Part shown: one piece after another, positions 9,031 to 15,257 of the stretch
Numbering within the stretch: position 1 is the first letter of the stretch
How the letters are laid out: each line of letters opens with the position of its first letter
DNA from: Sediminibacterium sp.
GTDB lineage: Bacteria > Bacteroidota > Bacteroidia > Chitinophagales > Chitinophagaceae
NCBI GenBank assembly: GCA_030158535.1
Contig: JAOASV010000088.1
Coordinates: 1-15,257 of the forward strand
Direction: 5' to 3'
Length of the DNA: 15,257 nt
Made by a program: the position numbers and the translations under genes
Notes under the pieces: model-generated
The model's database searches: none
Seen by the model: the letters and a program-made list of their open reading frames with translations, nothing else
What the model was told of the DNA's origin: nothing

Positions 9031-9915
9031 TTATTTATGTTGATCCGCTAACTCACCAGCTGTTACTTTAAAAGGTAAAATGTTTTGCTGAGGTGGTATC
9101 GGGCATGTTGCATAAGGGGTGTAAGCGCATGGTGGATTAAACGCTTTATTAAAATCAATAAAAGTATTGCCATTTTTATCAGGCCTTGGAACATACATAT
9201 ATCTTCCAGTATGGTAGGTATTTACTCCGTTGGTAGCGTCTCCAAAAATCACAAACAAATCGCCGGGTCCTTCACTAATGGCGTCTAGTACATAATTTTT
9301 TCCTTGGTACTCAAAACTTATTTTACCTGCATAATCTTGTGCCGTAGTTTGGCCTAGTACATTGGTTACAAAAAGTCCATTCGGATTAGGTGGTAAAAAT
9401 TTCGCAGGCAAATTCCACTTCTCATGAATGGCAAATCTTTTGTTGCCTTTAAATGTAGTTAGAGTAGGACTTTTTAAATCTCTAAACCTTACACCAATTT
9501 TATCTTCACGAATAATGATGCTCCACATAAACTGATTAAATACGATGCTCGTATCCCTTTTGCTAGCGGCATCAAAAAGTACGATCTCTTCCGAATAGTC
9601 CTTTGGGAATTTACTTATGCCTTTTTCAAATTCAAAACTTATCCTGTTTCCTGTCACTTTAAATTTTCCTAAAACAGCTGGCATATTTTTATGCTTAAAC
9701 ACAAGTGTATTTGTAGTAGCGCTTCCAAATGTATTGTCACCCGGCTTTAGCCAGTATAGGCCTGCTAGATTAAGCCAACCATTCTTATCTGTTAAAGCAT
9801 TTATGCGCAAAGAATCAAAATGCTTAATCGAAGCGGTATATCCAGCAGATGTTTGACCCTGGATACTGCTAAGGCCAACTACAAAACAGGATAAGAAAAT
9901 TAAAAAATATTTCAT
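9031..9915 (-). CDS. Secreted DUF1684-family protein
   Basis: This 294-residue exported protein belongs to DUF1684, a family with no firmly established biochemical role. The N-terminus MKYFLIFLSCFVVGLSSIQGQ is a Sec signal peptide; Cys10 is too early to serve as a lipobox. Family hallmarks are all present: NGWLNLAGLYWLKPGDNTFG near the N-terminus (about 45-64), IREDKIGVRFRDLKSPTLTTF in the middle, and the C-terminal block at about 237-288 with GRYMYVPRP, IDFNKAFNPPC, TCPIPPQQN and a closing AGE. Cys263 and Cys271 in that block are conserved-looking and could form a disulfide in the periplasm. The gene converges on the Sus operon through a shared terminator and diverges from the GH3 gene, so it has its own promoter. 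A link to sugar metabolism is only suggested by position. Confidence 0.9.
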   Translation of the reverse strand: MKYFLIFLSCFVVGLSSIQGQTSAGYTASIKHFDSLRINALTDKNGWLNLAGLYWLKPGDNTFGSATTNTLVFKHKNMPAVLGKFKVTGNRISFEFEKGISKFPKDYSEEIVLFDAASKRDTSIVFNQFMWSIIIREDKIGVRFRDLKSPTLTTFKGNKRFAIHEKWNLPAKFLPPNPNGLFVTNVLGQTTAQDYAGKISFEYQGKNYVLDAISEGPGDLFVIFGDATNGVNTYHTGRYMYVPRPDKNGNTFIDFNKAFNPPCAYTPYATCPIPPQQNILPFKVTAGELADQHK

Positions 9916-9998
9916 TCTAGTGGTTTGTGTAAAGTTAAGTGGGTATTTAACTTAATTATCGTTAAAGCTTCTTAATATTGTTACATAATTACAACTTT
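9916..9998. promoter_or_regulatory. Divergent promoter region between DUF1684 and GH3 genes, with small inverted repeat
   Basis: This 83-bp AT-rich gap separates two divergent genes and must hold both promoters. AAGTTAA (9932-9938) and TTAACTT (9947-9953) form a 7-bp inverted repeat with an 8-nt spacer, placed like an operator. TAATATTG (9973-9980) on the + strand and TAACTTTA (9937-9930 on the - strand) each differ by one base from the Bacteroidota -7 consensus TAnnTTTG. I found no convincing -33 element. The location is firm; the individual elements are weak. Confidence 0.35.
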
Positions 9999-12290
9999 AT
10001 GCGTTCTATTTCTATACCCAAGTTTTTGGTTTTTATTGCCTTGGTAGTTGCCACACCTAGTTTTGCGCAAAAGCAAACAAAAGCGCAATTCATTTCGTCT
10101 TTAATGACAAAAATGACCCTACAAGAAAAATTGGGTCAGCTCAATTTAATTATTCCAGGTGACGCTTCTGTTACTGGTACTGTTGTAAGTACCGATGTAG
10201 AAGGAAAAATCAAAAGAGGTTTAGTGGGTGGTATGTTTGGTATTGCCGGTTTAGAAAAAATTAAAAAGGTGCAGGAACTAGCGGTACGTGAATCGAGGCT
10301 TCGTATCCCTATGTTATTTGGTTCCGATATTATTCACGGATATAAAACAGCGTTCCCGATTCCACTTGCTTTATCTGCTAGTTGGGATTTAGGCATGATA
10401 GAAAAATCGGCTCAGATGGCTGCGCTTGAAGCTACTGCCGATGGGTTAAACTGGACTTTTTCTCCCATGGTTGATATTGCACGTGATCCACGCTGGGGAA
10501 GGGTTGCAGAGGGCGCCGGTGAAGATCCTTTTTTAGGAAGTGCTATTGCAAAAGCCATGGTAGTTGGGTATCAGGGCGGCGCGGGTAATGCAAATTTGTC
10601 TACGGGTAAGTCATTACTTTCTTGCGTGAAACACTTTGCGCTCTATGGTGCGCCAGAGGGTGGTAGAGATTACAACACGGTAGATATGAGTAAGCTCAAA
10701 ATGTACAACGATTATTTTCCGCCCTATAAAGCTGCAGTGGATGCGGGTGCTGGTTCCGTAATGACTTCATTTAATGATGTGGATGGCGTTCCTGCTTCAG
10801 GAAATAAATGGCTACTAACAAATGTTTTAAGAAATCAGTGGGGCTTTAAAGGGTTTGTTGTTTCTGATTACACATCTGTTACGGAAATGATCAACCATGG
10901 CATTGGCGATACCGCGGCTGTGTCTGCATTATCGCTTAATGCAGGCCTTGATATGGATATGGTGAGTGAAGGTTTTTTGAATACACTACAAAAATCATTA
11001 CAGTCTGGTAAAGTTTCTATGGCTGCTATTGATGCGGCTTGTAAAAGAATTTTAGAAGCCAAATATGATTTAGGATTATTTGAAGATCCATTTAAATACC
11101 TCAAACAAGAAAGAGCTTCCGAAGTGTTAAGTGCAGACAAACGCGCCTTTGCAAAAGAAGCGGCGATGCGTTCTTTTGTACTTTTAAAAAATGACAATCA
11201 AGTATTGCCGCTAAAGCCAAGTCAAAAAATTGCGCTTATTGGCCCACTTGCCAATGACCGTTCTAACATGCCTGGCACCTGGTCTATCAATGCCGATGCC
11301 AAGCAGGCAGTGGCTGTGTTAGAAGGCTTTAATAACCGCCCTGGTATTGGTTCTAAAGTAATGTATGCAAAGGGTGCTAACCTTTCGGATGATCCTACAT
11401 TTGCTGCAAAAATCAATGTGTTTGGCGAAAAAATTTCTATCGATACTAGAACACCTGAGGAGTTATTAGCAGAAGCGCTAGCGGTGGCTGCTGCTTCTGA
11501 TGTGATTGTTGCCGTTGTTGGTGAAGCCAGTGAAATGAGTGGTGAAGCAGCTAGTAGAACAAGCCTTGATATTCCGGCAAGTCAACAAAAATTAATAGAA
11601 GCCTTGTCTAAAACGGGTAAGCCACTCGTACTTGTGTTAATGAATGGCAGACCCCTTACAATTGCCCATGAATTAAAATCTGCAACTGCGGTTTTAGATG
11701 TATGGCATGCAGGTACTGAAGCGGGTAACGCAGTAGCTTCTGTATTATATGGTGATTATAATCCAGCTGGTAAATTAACGATGAGTTTTCCGCGTAATGT
11801 GGGGCAAATTCCTATTTATTATAGTGTACGCAATACCGGCAGGCCCAATGGTGGTGATGTTTTTGGAAAATATAGATCCAATTATTTAGACGTAGAAAAT
11901 TCACCATTACTACCTTTTGGTTATGGATTAAGTTATACCAGTTTCAGTTATACTAAGCCTGTGTTATCTGCAAATAGCCTTACTGCTAATGCTTCTTTAA
12001 CGGCGTCTGTAACCCTTGCAAATACTGGTAGTTATGATGGCGAAGAAGTGGTACAGTTGTATATTAAAGACGATGTTGCGAGTATAACAAGACCATTAAA
12101 AGAATTAAAAGGCTTTCAAAAAGTATTTTTGAAAAAAGGAGAAAGTAAAACGGTAACATTTACCATTGATGAAAAGTTATTGCGCTTTTACAATACAGAT
12201 TTAAAGCATGCAAGTGAGAAAGGAAGCTTTCAAGTATATATTGGTACGAATTCATTAGTTGAAAATTCAGTATCTTTTCAATTAAAATAA
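9999..12290 (+). CDS. bglX: GH3 beta-glucosidase, BglX type, exported
   Basis: Predicted periplasmic exo-beta-glucosidase that releases glucose from the non-reducing end of beta-linked oligosaccharides. The ATG at 9999 (763 residues) is preferred to an in-frame TTG at 9978, because it starts directly with a Sec signal (MRSISIPKF to TPSFAQ, cleavage near 23/24). The (beta/alpha)8 domain carries FGSDIIHGYKTAFPIPLALS (from 107), RDPRWGRVAEGAGEDPFLG (from 162) and the nucleophile motif GFVVSDYTS with Asp290. The second, alpha/beta-sandwich domain has GEASEMSGEAASR (508-520), where the acid/base Glu of this group is expected. A fibronectin-III-like C-terminal domain (about 660-745; YDGEEVVQLYIKD, KELKGFQKV) completes the usual three-domain layout. 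It is followed after 16 bp by the GH125 gene and is probably co-transcribed with it. Related GH3 enzymes can also take beta-xylosides, so specificity is provisional. Confidence 0.93.
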   Translation: MRSISIPKFLVFIALVVATPSFAQKQTKAQFISSLMTKMTLQEKLGQLNLIIPGDASVTGTVVSTDVEGKIKRGLVGGMFGIAGLEKIKKVQELAVRESRLRIPMLFGSDIIHGYKTAFPIPLALSASWDLGMIEKSAQMAALEATADGLNWTFSPMVDIARDPRWGRVAEGAGEDPFLGSAIAKAMVVGYQGGAGNANLSTGKSLLSCVKHFALYGAPEGGRDYNTVDMSKLKMYNDYFPPYKAAVDAGAGSVMTSFNDVDGVPASGNKWLLTNVLRNQWGFKGFVVSDYTSVTEMINHGIGDTAAVSALSLNAGLDMDMVSEGFLNTLQKSLQSGKVSMAAIDAACKRILEAKYDLGLFEDPFKYLKQERASEVLSADKRAFAKEAAMRSFVLLKNDNQVLPLKPSQKIALIGPLANDRSNMPGTWSINADAKQAVAVLEGFNNRPGIGSKVMYAKGANLSDDPTFAAKINVFGEKISIDTRTPEELLAEALAVAAASDVIVAVVGEASEMSGEAASRTSLDIPASQQKLIEALSKTGKPLVLVLMNGRPLTIAHELKSATAVLDVWHAGTEAGNAVASVLYGDYNPAGKLTMSFPRNVGQIPIYYSVRNTGRPNGGDVFGKYRSNYLDVENSPLLPFGYGLSYTSFSYTKPVLSANSLTANASLTASVTLANTGSYDGEEVVQLYIKDDVASITRPLKELKGFQKVFLKKGESKTVTFTIDEKLLRFYNTDLKHASEKGSFQVYIGTNSLVENSVSFQLK

Positions 12291-12306
12291 TTTAAACTCT
12301 TTTTAT

Positions 12307-13746
12307 ATGACCAACCGTCGTCAATTTGTACAAAAGTCTTCGTTACTGGGCATGGGTTTTTTACTACAAAAAGCGACTGGCTTTGCAATGCCACCGCTAA
12401 CACAAAACTATACGAGCAATCGACCTGCACCAGCCGATCGTAATTTTAAGAGTGCAGCTGTTGACGCTGTTATTGACCGGGTAAAAAAAGACTTGCCTAA
12501 TAAAGAACTTGGTTGGTTGTTTGAAAACTGTTTTCCTAACACATTAGATACCACAGTCGATTTTGAAATGGTAAATGGCAAACCAGATACCTATGTAATT
12601 ACTGGTGATATTGATGCTATGTGGCTTAGAGATAGTACCGCGCAGGTTTGGCCTTATTTGCCACTTACAAAAAATGATAAGCCCCTTCAAACACTTATTG
12701 CAGGTGTTATCAATAGACAAACAAAATGTATTTTACTGGATCCATACGCCAATGCATTTTATAAGGACGTCAATAAAGTAAGTGAGTGGAAAGATGATCT
12801 CACTAAAATGAAACCTGGTATTCATGAACGCAAGTGGGAAATTGATAGCCTTTGTTATCCGGTAAGACTAGCGCATGGTTATTACAAGCAAACAGGAGAT
12901 ACTTCTGTTTTTGACGCCGATTGGAAAGCCGCACAAAAATTAATACTCGATACATTTACCGAACAACAGCGCTTTGATGGCAATGGCCCGTATAGTTTTC
13001 AGCGCACTACGGCATGGGCTACCGATGGTGTGCCATTAAGTGGTTATGGATATCCTGTAAAGCCATGTGGTTTAATTGTATCAACGTTTAGACCTAGTGA
13101 CGATTGTACCTTACTTCCTTACCTAGTGCCAAGTAACATGTTTGCCATCAATATTTTAGGTAAGATGGCGGAGCTACTTCAATTACCATCTGTTAATGAA
13201 CCGGCACTTGCTAAAAGAGCTCTTGCATTAAAAGCGCAGGTGCAAGCTGCATTTCAAAAACATGGTATTATCCAGCACCAAAATTTTGGAAAAATTATTG
13301 GTTTTGAAGTAAATGGCTATGGTAGTTTTCATATGATGGATGACGCCAATGTGCCTTCCTTATTATCGCTTCCATACCTTGGCGCTATTGAACCTAACAA
13401 TCCACTTTATTTAAATACACGTAAAGTGGTGCTATCAGAAAATAATCCATTCTTTTATAAAGGCAAAGCTGGCGAAGGTATTGGTGGTCCGCACACAGGA
13501 GCCGATACCATTTGGCCAATGAGTATTATTTTACGCGCCATTACAAGTGTGGATGATAAAGAAATTACGCACTGCGTTAGAAATTTAATCCAAACGCATG
13601 CTGGCACAGGATTTATGCACGAATCATTCCATAAAGATGATGCTACTAAGTTTACCCGCAAATGGTTTGCTTGGGCCAACACTTTATTTGGTGAACTGAT
13701 TTATAAATTGCACCAAGAAAAGCCAGGTCTCTTACAAAAAATCTAA
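12307..13746 (+). CDS. GH125 exo-alpha-1,6-mannosidase (DUF1237 family)
   Basis: Predicted metal-independent exo-alpha-1,6-mannosidase of family GH125, acting by inversion on mannan or N-glycan ends. The N-terminus MTNRRQFVQKSSLLGMGF is a twin-arginine-like export signal (R4-R5, F7, K10, then a hydrophobic stretch). Strong family motifs are YVITGDIDAMWLRDSTAQVW (about 96-115), STFRPSDDCTLLPYLVPSNM (259-278), DDANVPSLLSLPYLG (about 346-360), GGPHTGADTIWPMS (from 393) and GTGFMHESFHKDD (from 434). By family precedent the catalytic acid and base should be an Asp of RPSDD (265/266) and Glu439 in MHESF. Its 479 residues are slightly longer than non-exported family members, which the leader explains. 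It lies 16 bp after the GH3 gene. Its stop codon directly abuts the stop of the opposite-strand receptor gene, with no terminator between. The family call is very secure; the natural substrate here is unknown. Confidence 0.93.
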   Translation: MTNRRQFVQKSSLLGMGFLLQKATGFAMPPLTQNYTSNRPAPADRNFKSAAVDAVIDRVKKDLPNKELGWLFENCFPNTLDTTVDFEMVNGKPDTYVITGDIDAMWLRDSTAQVWPYLPLTKNDKPLQTLIAGVINRQTKCILLDPYANAFYKDVNKVSEWKDDLTKMKPGIHERKWEIDSLCYPVRLAHGYYKQTGDTSVFDADWKAAQKLILDTFTEQQRFDGNGPYSFQRTTAWATDGVPLSGYGYPVKPCGLIVSTFRPSDDCTLLPYLVPSNMFAINILGKMAELLQLPSVNEPALAKRALALKAQVQAAFQKHGIIQHQNFGKIIGFEVNGYGSFHMMDDANVPSLLSLPYLGAIEPNNPLYLNTRKVVLSENNPFFYKGKAGEGIGGPHTGADTIWPMSIILRAITSVDDKEITHCVRNLIQTHAGTGFMHESFHKDDATKFTRKWFAWANTLFGELIYKLHQEKPGLLQKI

Positions 13747-15192
13747 TTATAAGTGGAGTTGAAAACCAGCAGCAATCCATCTGCTTGGCATGATAGCGCC
13801 CAATAAATCGGAGTAAGTTGTGTTGGTTAAGTTTGTTATTTCTACAAATACATTGCTGCTTCTTTTTTTAAGTAGGTAGGCGCATTTGGTGTTTACTAAA
13901 AAATAATTATCTGAGAGTGCCGCATTGATAGCAGACGCTGTTTGTGTATTTCTAATTTTGTAGACACTGTTTACGGATAATTGTAATTGACGGGCTCTAC
14001 ATACAATTTGCTCATTCCATAAAAATCTGGCGTGCGATGAAATATAAAACGAAGGTGTTTTATCTGGGCTAGTAGAAGCAAGCCATACCAGTCCTGTACT
14101 AATATTTAATTCGACATCATCTCCCCATTTTTTGTTGTAAGTAAGGTCTGTTTCAATACCTTTTGTTTGTACCGATGATATATTGCTAGCAAGCGTATAG
14201 TTTCCGGTGATGATTAAATTTGATTGGCGCGGCATCATAGGAAAAGGAGTGGGGCTCCAATCAATCAAATTATTTTGATCCCTATAAAATACCGTAGCAC
14301 CCCACTTAAAATGAGTACTCATTCTATAATCGGCACCAAGTTCGTAACTCCAAGATTTTTCAGTTTGTAAATAAGGGTTACCAATGCTTCCCCCTGTAAC
14401 CAGTGTTTTATTATAGTTATTGTAACGCTCTGTAAAATCTGCGTCACGAACGCCTTTGCCAATAGAGGCTCGTGTTGTAAGACTTCCCATTACCCAAGAT
14501 GCATTTACCTGTGGGATAATTACCCAGCCATAGCTCTGATCCCAATCTATTCGAAGGCTCTCGTTGATAAAAATATTTTTAGGAAGTTTATGTGTAGCAA
14601 TTACAAATGCGCCACCATGCGCTAATTCATGATTGCCCCTGTCGTTGGATCTAATTTTTTTATGGATCCACTGAGCACCTGTAACAATTTGATGATCGGG
14701 GTTACGTGAAAACTGAACCGTTCCTTGTGCAACAAATAAAGACGTTTTATTTTCATTGAAACTGCCGGATGGATTAAATCTAAAACGGTCTGATAAGTTT
14801 TTATAGGCAGCGTCAAATTTTATAGTGGTATGTGCAAATTGCTTTTGCAAACTCGTTTGCGTCCAACTGCTTTTCACTACTTCTGAGGCAGTATCACTTT
14901 TAAAAGTCGTGTAAAAATTTTGTGCATTAAAGTCTCTGCTATCGCTGGCGTGTAAAATATGTAGCTTCCAATCAGATGTAAAATTGTAATTAAAATTAGC
15001 AGCGTAAAATGTATTATTAAAATACCCGGTGGTGCCTCTTAACGCTTCACCATCGGCTTTGTTTTGTTGTGAAGACAGACTTAGTTTCCATTTTTGTTTT
15101 TGTACACCCCACCAAATATTGTTAGAACGTGAATTGTAACTACCCCATTTGCTACCAACGCTTAATTTGTGGTTGTTTTTTTGTTGTAGCAT
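13747..15192 (-). CDS. TonB-dependent receptor beta-barrel lacking plug and signal peptide (probable 5'-truncated gene)
   Basis: This 481-residue product reads as the barrel of a BtuB/FepA-like TonB-dependent receptor, not SusC. It starts where barrel strand 1 normally starts (HKLSVGSKWGSYNSR), carries alternating beta-strands throughout, and has typical receptor pieces: RASIGKGVRDADFTERYNNY, GNPYLQTEKSWSYELGADYR, FYRDQNNLIDW, GIETDLTYNKKW, and near the end NVFVEITNLTNTTYSDLLG with final GFQLHL. A full-length receptor needs a signal peptide and a plug of roughly 130-200 residues, and neither is present. An in-frame TGA lies 11 codons before the first Met (15228-15226), and all three minus-strand frames contain stops between it and the window edge. 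Without a leader it could not reach the outer membrane, so a remnant gene is the likeliest reading. No internal frameshift or stop is seen. The ligand is unknown. Confidence 0.8.
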   Translation of the reverse strand: MLQQKNNHKLSVGSKWGSYNSRSNNIWWGVQKQKWKLSLSSQQNKADGEALRGTTGYFNNTFYAANFNYNFTSDWKLHILHASDSRDFNAQNFYTTFKSDTASEVVKSSWTQTSLQKQFAHTTIKFDAAYKNLSDRFRFNPSGSFNENKTSLFVAQGTVQFSRNPDHQIVTGAQWIHKKIRSNDRGNHELAHGGAFVIATHKLPKNIFINESLRIDWDQSYGWVIIPQVNASWVMGSLTTRASIGKGVRDADFTERYNNYNKTLVTGGSIGNPYLQTEKSWSYELGADYRMSTHFKWGATVFYRDQNNLIDWSPTPFPMMPRQSNLIITGNYTLASNISSVQTKGIETDLTYNKKWGDDVELNISTGLVWLASTSPDKTPSFYISSHARFLWNEQIVCRARQLQLSVNSVYKIRNTQTASAINAALSDNYFLVNTKCAYLLKKRSSNVFVEITNLTNTTYSDLLGAIMPSRWIAAGFQLHL

Positions 15193-15257
15193 TTGATTGT
15201 TATGTCTCTTATATTCTTTTATCTCTCATATTGTCAAACCAAAAAGTTAATTTCATG
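15193..15257. other. AT-rich window edge upstream of the truncated receptor; no complete gene
   Basis: On the minus strand all three frames contain stops here, and none encodes the GVINI(I/V)T-like end of a plug domain. One minus frame is open from the window edge to a TAA at 15211-15209 and would end FDNMRDKRI, so it could be the tail of a gene outside the window. On the plus strand the last three bases are ATG, so a rightward gene might begin at 15255. Neither can be decided. Confidence 0.4.

Noticed and set aside
9978..9998. In-frame TTG start seven codons before the GH3 ATG.
   Set aside because: The signal peptide begins naturally at the ATG at 9999, and the TTG overlaps the candidate promoter element.
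10868..11197. A 109-codon open frame on the minus strand inside the GH3 gene.
   Set aside because: It lies wholly inside a confident conserved gene, has no recognisable domain, and is a codon shadow. The same applies to other antisense frames, such as 2079-2381 and 7538-7789.
15176..15182. Phase variation or a sequencing slip in the A7 run (minus strand) as the cause of the receptor truncation.
   Set aside because: Changing the run length moves the upstream reading into frames that also stop within the next few dozen bases and show no plug sequence.
13747..15192. The barrel-only receptor as a silent cassette of a SusC shufflon.
   Set aside because: Its sequence is BtuB/FepA-like, not like the SusC at 2104-5091, and no invertase gene or inverted recombination site is visible in the window.
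15208..15237. TTGACA (15237-15232) and TATAAG (15213-15208) on the minus strand with an 18-bp spacer, just before the truncated receptor.
   Set aside because: It resembles an E. coli sigma-70 promoter, but Bacteroidota use a different consensus (TTG/TAnnTTTG), and in AT-rich DNA a chance match is likely.
1..15257. RNA genes, CRISPR arrays, insertion sequences or a carbohydrate-sensing regulator.
   Set aside because: No cloverleaf-like segments, spaced direct repeats, transposase motifs or helix-turn-helix regulator were found on reading; nearly all of the window is taken up by the listed genes.

Overview
The window is an AT-rich piece of a Bacteroidota chromosome. SusC/SusD/SusE-type outer-membrane proteins, a C-terminal type IX secretion (T9SS) sorting domain, Bacteroidota-style lipoproteins and start codons without Shine-Dalgarno sequences all point there. 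The protein style (long SusC with an N-terminal carboxypeptidase-regulatory-like domain, T9SS-tagged GH13) would fit Chitinophagaceae or a relative, but the genus cannot be fixed from sequence reading alone.

Region 1 (1-8963, + strand) is a starch/alpha-glucan utilisation operon of the Sus type. Its order is a 5'-truncated GH13 alpha-amylase with a T9SS tail, SusC transporter, SusD lipoprotein, a short SusE-like lipoprotein with one carbohydrate-binding domain, and a longer SusE/SusF-like lipoprotein with three. Gaps are only 24-30 bp, so one transcript is likely. A perfect 20-bp inverted repeat with A and T tracts (8977-9020) closes the operon and also serves the gene converging on it. The inferred flow is: surface GH13 cuts the polymer, SusE/F and SusD hold glucan at the surface, and SusC imports oligosaccharides using TonB energy. 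No SusR-like or other regulator lies inside the window.

Region 2 (9031-9915, - strand) is a secreted DUF1684 protein of unknown function. It is divergent from Region 3 across an 83-bp AT-rich gap that carries a small inverted repeat.

Region 3 (9999-13746, + strand) is a two-gene unit: an exported GH3 beta-glucosidase of the BglX type, then a GH125 exo-alpha-1,6-mannosidase with a twin-arginine-like signal. These activities do not match starch, so this is probably a separate glycan-trimming unit.

Region 4 (13747-15192, - strand) is the complete-looking beta-barrel of a BtuB/FepA-like TonB-dependent receptor without plug domain or signal peptide. Stops occur in all three minus-strand frames immediately upstream, so it looks 5'-truncated at the plug/barrel boundary. 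Its stop codon directly abuts that of the GH125 gene. I see no tRNA, rRNA, CRISPR array, recognisable insertion sequence or convincing new biological system. The plugless receptor is the most unusual item.
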